Below, one piece after another: positions 1-6,575 of a DNA stretch of 64,000 nucleotides. Below the pieces are notes generated by a model. The model made no database searches, was not told the DNA's origin, and saw only the letters and a list, made by a program, of their open reading frames with translations. The stretch's first letter is position 1; the number at the start of each line of letters is the position of its first letter. A program made the position numbers and the translations under genes. The stretch is taken from contig NZ_FUYM01000010.1 of the NCBI RefSeq assembly GCF_900167915.1, positions 1 through 64,000 of the forward strand. The letters run 5' to 3'. Source of the DNA: Rhizorhabdus histidinilytica (lineage in GTDB: Bacteria > Pseudomonadota > Alphaproteobacteria > Sphingomonadales > Sphingomonadaceae).

Positions 1-126
1 GGCAAGATCATGCGCCGCATCCTCCGCAAGATCGCCGAGGGCGACGTCTCCTCATTGGGCGACACCTCGACCCTCGCCGATCCGGCGGTGGTGGACGATC
101 TGGTTGCGAACCGGATCAAAAGCTGA
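1..126 (+). CDS. acs: Acetyl-CoA synthetase, C-terminal end (5' partial)
   Basis: Only the last 41 codons are in the window, ending at TGA 124-126. The tail [15 protein letters not shown] followed by a TSTLADP element matches the C-terminal domain of AMP-forming acetyl-CoA synthetase. The lysine of [10 protein letters not shown] is the conserved catalytic residue that is also acetylated in the family. The enzyme makes acetyl-CoA from acetate, ATP and CoA in the cytoplasm. The next gene starts about 50 bases downstream on the same strand. Confidence 0.85.
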   Translation, partial: GKIMRRILRKIAEGDVSSLGDTSTLADPAVVDDLVANRIKS

Positions 127-179
127 TTCTATCGGGGCATGGACGGCCGATCCGGCCATGCCCCGCATAGGATGACGCG

Positions 180-722
180 ATGACCGAGGCCCTGATCCAC
201 TACAACCGCGTCGCCCGCACGCTCCACTGGACGATCGGGACGCTGGTGATCGTCAACCTGGTCCTCGGCATCCTCCACGATCCGCTGGGCGAGCTGTTCC
301 CGGCGATGCCGATCCACAAGTCGATCGGCTTCCTGGTGCTGGCGCTCAGCCTGGGCCGCCTCGCCTGGCGCCTCACCCACCCCGCCCCGCCGCTGCCGGA
401 CACGATGCCGGGCTGGGAGAAGGCGGCGGCGCACGGGCTGCACTGGATCTTCTACGCGCTGATGATCGCGATGCCGCTGACCGGGTGGATCTTCAGCTCG
501 GCCGGCAAATATCCGCTGAGCTTCTTCTTCCTGTTCGACATCCCGAAGCTCGCGGTCGAGAAGGGATCGCCGATCGTCGCGGGGGCGCACAGCGCGCATG
601 TCGTGCTCGGCTTCCTGTGGGCGGCGCTGCTGGTCGGCCATGTCGGCGCGGCGTTGCGCCACCACTTCATCCTCCGGGACGGGGTGCTGACGCGGATGTG
701 GCGCTCGGCCCCGGAGGCCTAG
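180..722 (+). CDS. Cytochrome b561-type membrane protein
   Basis: A 180-residue protein with four predicted hydrophobic segments, the size of a bacterial b561/CybB-like di-heme cytochrome. Histidines placed to bind heme are visible near the helices: H16, H46, H85/H88, H137/H140 and H154. The N-terminal pattern YNRVARTLHW is typical of the family. These proteins move electrons between the quinone pool and an acceptor in the inner membrane; the partner here is unknown. An AGGA element lies about 7 bases before the ATG. It stands alone between acs and the L10 leader. Confidence 0.85.
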   Translation: MTEALIHYNRVARTLHWTIGTLVIVNLVLGILHDPLGELFPAMPIHKSIGFLVLALSLGRLAWRLTHPAPPLPDTMPGWEKAAAHGLHWIFYALMIAMPLTGWIFSSAGKYPLSFFFLFDIPKLAVEKGSPIVAGAHSAHVVLGFLWAALLVGHVGAALRHHFILRDGVLTRMWRSAPEA

Positions 723-810
723 CCTCTCCGGACTCGACAGCGCGGTCCCGATCCTGTAGGGGCGCGCCTTCATATTCCGAATCCGCTTGAAGCGGGCGCG
801 GGATTGTACC

Positions 811-866
811 GTCCGAGACAGCAGGTGCGGGGAATATGCCCCGCTTAATCTCCTGCCTAGACGGGG
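811..866 (+). promoter_or_regulatory. Ribosomal protein L10 leader (autoregulatory RNA)
   Basis: GCAGG (821-825) pairs with CCTGC (852-856). Within it GCGGGG (827-832) pairs with CCCCGC (839-844) across an AATATG loop. The arrangement GCAGGTGC ... CTTAATCTCCTGCCTAGA is the conserved shape of the L10 leader, where free L10(L12)4 binds the mRNA and represses rplJL. The position, about 170 bases before rplJ, fits. Confidence 0.8.
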
Positions 867-991
867 AAAAGTTTACCGGCCGCGCCTTCAAGGTTCAGGC
901 CGGGTCTGCCGTGCTCCTTCCAGGGCCCCGGCCAGGCGACCGACCCCTCGGACGGGTCAACGGACGGCGTATCTGTCCTTTGACTCAACAG

Positions 992-1014
992 CCCCTGCGG
1001 ATGTGCTGCAGGGG
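992..1014 (+). promoter_or_regulatory. Hairpin just upstream of the rplJ ribosome binding site
   Basis: CCCCTGC (992-998) pairs perfectly with GCAGGGG (1008-1014) around a 9-base loop. It ends 8 bases before the AAGGAG (1022-1027) of rplJ, with no T-run, so it is more likely a translation-control or processing element than a terminator. That role is an inference from position. Confidence 0.45.
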
Positions 1015-1033
1015 TGGTTCTAAGGAGTAAGGC

Positions 1034-1549
1034 ATGGATCGAGCTCAAAAAGCCGAGCTGGTCGCCGAACTGAAGAGCACCTTCGAGGGCACGAGCGTGG
1101 TGATCGTCACCCGCAATCTCGGCCTCACCGTTGCGCAGTCCACTGCGCTCCGCACGAAGATGCGCGAAGCCGGTGCCAGCTACAAGGTATCGAAGAACAA
1201 GCTCGCCCGCATTGCCCTCGAGGGCACGACCTATCAGGCGATCAACGATCTCCTGGTCGGTCCGACCGCGCTCGCCACCTCCGCCGATCCCGTCGCCCCC
1301 GCAAAGGTGATCGTGGATTTCGCGAAGTCCAACGACAAGTTGGAAATCGTCGGCGGCGCGATGGGCGAGACCGTCCTCGACGTGGCCGGCGTGAAGGCGC
1401 TGGCCGAGCTGCCGTCGCTCGACGAGCTGCGCGCCAAGATCGTGGGCCTCATCCAGGCGCCCGCGACCAAGGTCGTCCAGATCGTCCAGGCCCCGGCCGG
1501 CCAGCTGGCCCGGGTGTTCGGCGCTTATGCGGCGAAAGAAGACGCCTGA
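1034..1549 (+). CDS. rplJ: 50S ribosomal protein L10
   Basis: A 171-residue protein, the normal L10 length, beginning [19 protein letters not shown]. It carries the conserved N-terminal RNA-binding part with [12 protein letters not shown] and a C-terminal helix ending [13 protein letters not shown] that carries L7/L12 dimers. It forms the base of the ribosomal stalk. AAGGAG lies 6 bases before the ATG. It follows the L10 leader and is followed by rplL 57 bases later. Genes for L11 and L1, which usually precede it, are not upstream here. Confidence 0.98.
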   Translation: MDRAQKAELVAELKSTFEGTSVVIVTRNLGLTVAQSTALRTKMREAGASYKVSKNKLARIALEGTTYQAINDLLVGPTALATSADPVAPAKVIVDFAKSNDKLEIVGGAMGETVLDVAGVKALAELPSLDELRAKIVGLIQAPATKVVQIVQAPAGQLARVFGAYAAKEDA

Positions 1550-1606
1550 TCTTTCGATATCATCGACTGAAACATATTGGGCCGATGGCCCGCATGGAGA
1601 CTTAAA

Positions 1607-1990
1607 ATGGCAGACCTGCAGAAGCTTGTTGACGATCTTTCGGCCCTCACCGTCCTCGAGGCCGCTGAGCTTTCGAAGCTCCTCGAAGAGAAGTGGGGCG
1701 TTTCGGCCGCTGCGGCGGTCGCGGTTGCGGCTCCGGCCGCCGGCGGCGGCGCCGGTGGCGCCCCGGCCGCGGAAGCCAAGGACGAGTTCGACGTCATCCT
1801 GACCGGCGACGGCGGCAAGAAGATCAACGTGATCAAGGAAGTCCGCGCGATCACCGGCCTCGGCCTGACCGAAGCCAAGACCCTGGTCGAGTCGGCTCCG
1901 AAGGCCGTCAAGGAAGGCGTCAACAAGGACGAGGCCGAGAAGATCAAGAAGCAGCTCGAGGAAGCCGGCGCGACCGTCGAACTCAAGTAA
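1607..1990 (+). CDS. rplL: 50S ribosomal protein L7/L12
   Basis: 127 residues beginning [20 protein letters not shown]. An N-terminal dimerisation part, an Ala/Gly-rich hinge (about residues 38-50) and a C-terminal factor-binding domain with [12 protein letters not shown] are all present. It forms the flexible stalk that recruits translation GTPases. The ATG at 1607 is chosen because GGAG (1596-1599) precedes it; an in-frame TTG at 1577 would add ten residues not found in L7/L12. A strong terminator follows, so transcription need not continue to rpoB. Confidence 0.98.
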   Translation: MADLQKLVDDLSALTVLEAAELSKLLEEKWGVSAAAAVAVAAPAAGGGAGGAPAAEAKDEFDVILTGDGGKKINVIKEVRAITGLGLTEAKTLVESAPKAVKEGVNKDEAEKIKKQLEEAGATVELK

Positions 1991-2015
1991 GCTTCTCGCT
2001 TCTTGCGATTTCAGG

Positions 2016-2054
2016 AAGGGCGGTCTCCCCGACGGGAGGCCGCCCTTTCCTTTT
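2016..2054 (+). terminator. Intrinsic terminator after rplL
   Basis: GGGCGGTCTCCC (2018-2029) pairs with GGGAGGCCGCCC (12 bp with one G-T pair) around a CGAC loop, followed by a broken T-run (TTTCCTTTT). It closes the rplJL unit. Confidence 0.9.
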
Positions 2055-2283
2055 GCGGTCGTGCGGGCGCGCCTCGTCCGATCGCCGGCGATCCGCAGGC
2101 CCCTGCGAAGCCGTCCACAGGGTTTCCCTTTCATTTTGCCGGTCGAGCGCCTATATCGAAGGGGCTGACGTCGCATGCGACGGATATCGGGCCGCTTTGG
2201 CTCCCCCTTTGTCCCTTTCTAGCCTCGAAGCCGGGTGCGCCGCTGTGGCGCAGCCCGTCCTGCATTGGGACAAGGATATCCCC

Positions 2284-2490
2284 ATGATCACCGGTACCGT
2301 AAAATTCTTCAACGCCGACAAGGGCTATGGCTTCATCGCGGCCGAGGACGGAAGCGGCGACGCCTTCGTCCACATATCGGCCGTCGAGCGCGCCGGCCTG
2401 GGCACGCTCGATCGCGATCAGCGCGTCTCCTACGAACTGGAGATGAACAGCCGCGGCAAGTCGAGCGCGGTCAACCTCCAGCAGGCATGA
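2284..2490 (+). CDS. Cold-shock domain protein
   Basis: A 68-residue protein that is one OB-fold cold-shock domain. It has the RNA-binding motifs KGYGFI (RNP1, residues 18-23) and AFVHIS (RNP2, 27-32) after GTVKFFN. Such proteins bind single-stranded RNA or DNA and melt RNA structure. The start is fixed by AAGGA at 2272 and by family length. A longer in-frame reading upstream has no family similarity. Confidence 0.93.
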   Translation: MITGTVKFFNADKGYGFIAAEDGSGDAFVHISAVERAGLGTLDRDQRVSYELEMNSRGKSSAVNLQQA

Positions 2491-2557
2491 CGGCAGAGAC
2501 GGACGGGCGCGAGCGTGCGCCCGACCTCTCCCGCCTTCCCATCATGAAGGAGAAATC

Positions 2558-2776
2558 ATGTCGAGAGCCGTCAACATACAAGCCACGCCCGACCATATCG
2601 AGCAGACCTGCGAGAAGATCGGCGCCCGCATCACCGCACTCGAGGTGCTCGCCTCCGGCGGCTCCCGCGTCGTCCTCAGCAATTCCGTCGAGAGCGCCGC
2701 GATTGCACGCCACTATGGCACCAAGGTCATCCAGGGCACCATCGTGCGGCAGCCGCTCCGGTTGCGTCAGGGATAA
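2558..2776 (+). CDS. Small conserved-looking protein, function unknown
   Basis: 72 residues, not recognised. A strong AAGGAG lies about 5 bases before the ATG. It is soluble with mixed alpha/beta character: an N-terminal part with DHIEQTCEKIGARITAL and a C-terminal part with YGTKVIQGTIVRQPL. It lies 67 bases after the cold-shock gene and 19 bases before the next small gene on the same strand, so the three may share a transcript. No motif allows a functional call. Confidence 0.6.
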   Translation: MSRAVNIQATPDHIEQTCEKIGARITALEVLASGGSRVVLSNSVESAAIARHYGTKVIQGTIVRQPLRLRQG

Positions 2777-2795
2777 CCGCATCAAGGAAAAACCC

Positions 2796-2963
2796 ATGGA
2801 CCTCAACTATCTCCACTCCAGGCACCAGATTTCGCTGATCAATGCGGCGGCGGCCAAGTCGATCGAGGCGCGGATCGCGCACAGGCGCCTTGCGAATCTC
2901 TACGCGGACCGCATCAACCTGCAGCGCCGCGACCTCCCTGCGGGCAGCGCCGGAATGCTGTAA
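2796..2963 (+). CDS. Small protein with MDLNYL-SRHQISLINA N-terminus (copy 1)
   Basis: A 55-residue protein of unknown function with AAGGA 8 bases before the ATG. It is clearly paralogous to the protein at 4993-5163 (opposite strand). The two align without gaps: both begin MDLNYL, X, SRHQISLINA and share RLA-LYA--IN--RR-L-AGS. Basic, predicted helical, no membrane segment or signal peptide. It is 5 bases before the transglutaminase-like gene. The shared N-terminus suggests a binding surface, which is inference. Confidence 0.7.
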   Translation: MDLNYLHSRHQISLINAAAAKSIEARIAHRRLANLYADRINLQRRDLPAGSAGML

Positions 2964-2968
2964 CCCGC

Positions 2969-3832
2969 ATGAAGCTCGGCATCCGCCACCGGACCCGGTA
3001 TCGCTATCGCCGGCCGGTGACCGTGCATCCGCATCGACTGCTCGCGGTGCCGCGCGACGGAGCAGGGCTTCGGCTCCTGGAGTTCGTCCTCGACACCGGG
3101 CCGGATACCGCCATCGGCTGGAGCGACGATGTGTTCGGCAACCGCGTCGCCACGATCGGCTTCACCGGCGACCGGCGCGAGGTTGCGATCGACGCTTCGA
3201 TGGTGGTGGAACTCGACGCTCCGGCCTGGCCGCTGTTCGCCATCGCCGTCCAGGCCCACCGATATCCCTTTTCCTACGAGGAGGACGATCGGACGGACCT
3301 CGGCGCACTGGCGATTCCGATAGCTGACGCGGCCGGCGACGTCACCGGCTTCGCACGCGGGTTCGTCGCCGCCGAGCCGACCGACACGCTCGCGCTGCTC
3401 AAGGATCTCAACGCCGGAATGCTGCCGCGCATCACCTATCGCCCGCGCGACGAGGAGGGCACGCAGTCGCCGGCCGAGACGCTCGCGCTTGGCAGCGGCT
3501 CCTGCCGGGACATCGCCGCATTGTTCATCGCCTGCGCCCGAAGCCTCCGCTTCGGCGCACGTGCCGTATCGGGCTATCTCCACGATCCAGGCCAGACGGC
3601 CGGGGGACATGGATCGACCCACGCATGGGCCGAGGTCTTCCTGCCCGGCGCCGGATGGATCGCGTTCGACCCGACGCATGGACGCGTCGGCGACGCCCAT
3701 CTGATACCCGTCGCGGTCGCACGCGAGAACCGCCAGATCATGCCGCTGACCGGACGATATGCAGGTTCGGCCGACGACATGCTGGACATGGACGTCGACG
3801 TGATGGTGACGGCGATGGCTGCCCCCAGATGA
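2969..3832 (+). CDS. Transglutaminase-like cysteine peptidase-fold protein
   Basis: 287 residues. An N-terminal beta-rich domain (about 1-130, beginning MKLGIRHRTRYRYRRPV) precedes a transglutaminase-like core. The expected triad is visible: C179 in GSGSCRDIAALF, H218 in GSTHAWAEVF and D234 in IAFDPTHG. Bacterial members are usually proteases or amidases rather than cross-linking enzymes, and the substrate cannot be read from the sequence. No signal peptide is seen, so it is probably cytoplasmic. It starts 5 bases after the preceding small gene, suggesting co-transcription. Confidence 0.85.
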   Translation: MKLGIRHRTRYRYRRPVTVHPHRLLAVPRDGAGLRLLEFVLDTGPDTAIGWSDDVFGNRVATIGFTGDRREVAIDASMVVELDAPAWPLFAIAVQAHRYPFSYEEDDRTDLGALAIPIADAAGDVTGFARGFVAAEPTDTLALLKDLNAGMLPRITYRPRDEEGTQSPAETLALGSGSCRDIAALFIACARSLRFGARAVSGYLHDPGQTAGGHGSTHAWAEVFLPGAGWIAFDPTHGRVGDAHLIPVAVARENRQIMPLTGRYAGSADDMLDMDVDVMVTAMAAPR

Positions 3833-3951
3833 TTTTCCGCCAGCCCTTATAAATCCCGGCGTCACCCCCATATGGAATCCACTGCGCCCGCCTCCCGAGC
3901 ATGGACGCGGCTGAGAGATGACCGCGCTCCCGCTCGCAAAGGAGCGAAGCC

Positions 3952-4182
3952 ATGCCTCCCATCCCCGAATTCGCCACGCTCGCCGAAATGCGGGAGCAGG
4001 CATGGGCGAGCGCTCGCGCCGCCACCGATCCGCTGACGGCGCAGCAATATCGCGATCTCGCCAAATGTTACGACGCGGCGCTCATCGAACTCCGCGAAAC
4101 CGGCATGACGATCGTGCCGACGCATGACGCAGCCACGATTCCGTGGCGATCGGTACAATTGCGGACCTCCAACGACGGCTGA
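3952..4182 (+). CDS. Small soluble protein, function unknown
   Basis: 76 residues beginning MPPIPEFATLAEMREQAWAS, with AAAGGAG about 7 bases before the ATG. Predicted largely helical in its first 50 residues (LTAQQYRDLAKCYDAALIEL), with a short unstructured tail. It has no membrane segment and no recognised domain. It is the last plus-strand member of the small-protein group; the next genes run the other way. Confidence 0.55.
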   Translation: MPPIPEFATLAEMREQAWASARAATDPLTAQQYRDLAKCYDAALIELRETGMTIVPTHDAATIPWRSVQLRTSNDG

Positions 4183-4392
4183 GGCAACGGAGCCGACCTT
4201 GTTCGGCGCCCTTGCCGGCTTCGACATCTTCACAGGCGCGGTGGGCGGGATTCGAGTCCGTTGTTCATCGGCCCGACGCTCCCGCGCGGACCACCGCCTC
4301 GCCCGTTTGCTGACGAAGCCGCCTGAACGATCCTCCCCGTCCCCGCGCCGAAAACGGGGCAGCATCAGAGGCAGAGAAGCCGGACGGCCGCA

Positions 4393-4647
4393 TCATGATC
4401 GCTCGGCCCCGGGGACATTGCTGCGCCGGACCAATGCGCGCAGGTCGGCCGACCTGATATGCTGTCCATCATCGGTCACGATGATGAAACGCCATATGTC
4501 CTCGGGATCCTCGGCGGCGATCTGACGGACCATCCGGACGAGCGGGCCGGCGGCGATCTGTTCAGGCTGCCGTGCGCCCTTCCAGATCGCGCCGCTGTAG
4601 TGCACGCGCATCAGCCGGGCGGGTTGTTCCCAAAAGGCGGCGCTCAT
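4393..4647 (-). CDS. Small protein, second gene of a coupled pair, function unknown
   Basis: 84 residues from the ATG at 4647, beginning MSAAFWEQPARLMRVHYSG. Its start overlaps the stop of the upstream gene (ATGA, 4644-4647), which indicates translational coupling and sets the start. The C-terminal part has DIWRFIIVTDDGQHIRSADL, a short beta/alpha pattern. No recognised family. It is probably made together with the protein at 4644-4943. Confidence 0.6.
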   Translation of the reverse strand: MSAAFWEQPARLMRVHYSGAIWKGARQPEQIAAGPLVRMVRQIAAEDPEDIWRFIIVTDDGQHIRSADLRALVRRSNVPGAERS

Positions 4648-4943
4648 CCGACATTCTCGACTTCGGCATAGTCGATCCGGATCGAAGATGCGGGCCGCGC
4701 CGCATATTCCCTGTCGATCAGTTCCATGATCCTCGCCGAAAAGCGCTCGAACAGCGCCCACGCCATGCCCGCCGACAGTTCGCAGCGATCCCGACCGACC
4801 AGTGCGGCGAGGCCCGCCCGCGTGATCAGGGCGATCAAAGGACCTTCGGCCGAGCGGCCGTGAAGGCGAATGCCGTCCTCATCCATCGCCCAGCTCGCGG
4901 TGGCCGGAAACATCTCGATCCTCCCCGCAGGCCTGTGATTCAT
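4644..4943 (-). CDS. Small protein resembling DUF1488
   Basis: 99 residues from the ATG at 4943, with AAGGAA about 9 bases upstream. An N-terminal FPATASWAMDEDGIRLHG segment and a C-terminal helix with FSARIMELIDREYA followed by IRIDY resemble the DUF1488 layout. That assignment is by eye and tentative. No enzymatic motif is visible. It is translationally coupled to the downstream gene by an ATGA overlap, and it lies within the small-protein region that also holds the two MDLNYL paralogues. Confidence 0.6.
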   Translation of the reverse strand: MNHRPAGRIEMFPATASWAMDEDGIRLHGRSAEGPLIALITRAGLAALVGRDRCELSAGMAWALFERFSARIMELIDREYAARPASSIRIDYAEVENVG

Positions 4944-4992
4944 TCGATGATGTTCCTTCGAAGGGAGGCGACACCGCGGCGTCGCCAAAGCG

Positions 4993-5163
4993 CTAAAGGG
5001 GAAGGAAGCCCGATCCGGCACCGAGACCCCTACGAACACCATTGATCTCGGTCGCATATAGTCTCGCCAGCCTCAAATGCATGGCACTCGACGCGGAACA
5101 TTTTGCATTTCCAGCATTAATCAGTGAAATCTGATGGCGTGAATAGAGATAATTGAGATCCAT
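4993..5163 (-). CDS. Small protein with MDLNYL-SRHQISLINA N-terminus (copy 2)
   Basis: A 56-residue paralogue of the protein at 2796-2963. The start is ATG 5163 with GGGAGAG upstream, because similarity to the paralogue begins exactly at this methionine. Gapless alignment shares the N-terminal 17 residues except one, then RLA-LYA, IN, RR and AGS. Function unknown. It heads a minus-strand set with the coupled pair 4393-4943, 49 bases away. The DNA just upstream (5164-5330) is noticeably AT-richer than its surroundings. Confidence 0.7.
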   Translation of the reverse strand: MDLNYLYSRHQISLINAGNAKCSASSAMHLRLARLYATEINGVRRGLGAGSGFLPL

Positions 5164-5232
5164 GACACTCTCCCATGACATAAGCGGGAGCACGGCGGTC
5201 TCTCAGCCATCGGCGCTCGAAAATTCTTTCCG

Positions 5233-5577
5233 ATGATGCAAATCTTCTATCAGGATAGAGGCCAAACCGATAGCCGAATTCGATATATATTTTTGAGGCG
5301 GGATGGATTTTGGTACTGCATTTGGCATATTTCCCGTAAAGGGCTTACATCGGCGCCACGAACGCCCATGCTCCCTGGGCCGGGAGACATTACGCTCCCT
5401 ACCGAGGGAAAGGATGCCGCGCTGGATTTCCATCTTTCATGCTGGCTGGCCGGCCATGTGCCCGATCCCCGCTACACCCGTAGCGACAATGGCGAATTCA
5501 TCAGCAATTGCGCCCGGTGCGCCACGCTGATCCTGAAGCCGCCGAGGCGACGCTGGATCAAATATCCCTCGCGATGA
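5233..5577 (+). CDS. Putative small protein with a C-terminal Zn-ribbon-like motif
   Basis: Up to 114 residues if read from ATG 5233; no good ribosome binding site is visible and the true start could be ATG 5368. The C-terminal half looks like a short zinc-ribbon: CWLAGHVPDPRY, then NCARCATLI about 20 residues on, giving a C/H pair and a CxxC. The first 45 residues are in low-GC sequence and may not be coding. Function unknown. Confidence 0.4.
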   Translation: MMQIFYQDRGQTDSRIRYIFLRRDGFWYCIWHISRKGLTSAPRTPMLPGPGDITLPTEGKDAALDFHLSCWLAGHVPDPRYTRSDNGEFISNCARCATLILKPPRRRWIKYPSR

Positions 5578-6004
5578 TTCCGATCGGCGCCTGCCGCCGC
5601 AGGCCGGTCGGGAGAACAGACAGGTTCCCAACACCGATGGCCGCCGAAAGCGCATTGGAGGCCCTCACGAGCTGCCCAGGCGATGCCGGTCCCGGCCTCC
5701 GCGCCTGACGATCACGTCGCCCGCGCGCCATATGTGCATTAATCGACATAACCTGGATCAATATTCGGAACCTGGGCCGTCCTTCGCTGTTGGCCCCGAC
5801 AGTCGAGAAGGCGAACTCGCGGACATCACGGCACACTGCGAGCGGGCGGACCATCAGGCAGGCAGATCGATCCGGCCAGCTCATCAATGAGAGGCCGGTC
5901 GATGCTCGCTTGGGCATCCGGTCCGTCCGCAGGGCGATCGGTTTGCACGCGGTAGGAGCTCGCAGCGTGGATATCGGCGCTGATCGGTTCAGGGAACGCG
6001 AATC
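5578..6004 (+). other. Intergenic stretch without a supported gene
   Basis: 427 bases. Open frames exist on both strands but have arginine/serine-rich shadow-like translations and no ribosome binding site. No tRNA-like fold, terminator or repeat was seen. It probably holds the promoter of the receiver gene at 6005. Confidence 0.4.
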
Positions 6005-6385
6005 ATGGGGCCAACGATGCCGAATGCGACAGTGCTCCTCGTGGAAGACGAGCTCTTCATATCGATGCTGACGCAAGATGTTCTCGAGAGTGCGGGCCTC
6101 ACGGTGATCGTCGCATATGACGGGCTGGAGGCGCTGGAGCTTCTACGAGCGCATCCGGAGATCGATCTCCTGTTCACCGACGTCAACCTGCCGAGCCTCG
6201 ACGGCCGTGTGCTGGCCCAGCGCGCGATGGTGGAACGTCCCGAGCTGCAGCTGATTCTCACCTCGGGCCGGCACCGGCTCTCAGCCGAGGAAATTCCCGA
6301 CGACGGCAAGTTCCTCCCAAAGCCCTACTCGCCTCGCGAGTTGATGGATCTGGTGCAATCGGAGCTCGATCAGCGTCCGGCATGA
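6005..6385 (+). CDS. Single-domain response regulator (receiver)
   Basis: 126 residues forming one CheY-like receiver with no output domain. Acidic pocket VEDE near the N-terminus, phospho-acceptor D59 in LLFTDVNLP, the conserved Ser/Thr in ILTSG and K106 in LPKPYS. A second in-frame ATG at residue 5 is possible. Stand-alone receivers in alphaproteobacteria often act as phosphate sinks or relays for HWE/HisKA_2 kinases, and such a kinase lies 190 bases downstream on the same strand. Confidence 0.9.
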   Translation: MGPTMPNATVLLVEDELFISMLTQDVLESAGLTVIVAYDGLEALELLRAHPEIDLLFTDVNLPSLDGRVLAQRAMVERPELQLILTSGRHRLSAEEIPDDGKFLPKPYSPRELMDLVQSELDQRPA

Positions 6386-6575
6386 CCGCTCCTCGTCTCC
6401 CTGCTTCCGACACCCCTTCCCTCCATGCTCCTCCCCATCTTCCCATCCCCCGCCCGCTCGATCCCTCCCGCGGGACCTGTGGTCGTTTCGCGCGTTGTCG
6501 ACGGTGGCCTGGGCCTCGATCGACGGGAAGGCCGTGTCGCGTGGAGCCACAGGAACAGAAAGGGCGTGAGCCGAC

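Noticed and set aside
1577-1606. Upstream TTG start for rplL
   Set aside because: It would add ten residues absent from L7/L12; ATG 1607 has the ribosome binding site.
4393-4943. Toxin-antitoxin interpretation of the coupled small pair
   Set aside because: No RNase, kinase or DNA-binding motif is visible in either protein.
5558-6076. Minus-strand frame of 172 codons in the gap before the receiver gene
   Set aside because: Ser/Arg/Ala-rich, no ribosome binding site, and overlaps the receiver gene.
2284-6575. EcfG-type (GGAAC / CGTT) promoters before the small-protein and kinase genes
   Set aside because: Scanning by eye gave GGAAC strings overlapping ribosome binding sites or lacking a properly spaced CGTT, so no promoter is claimed.
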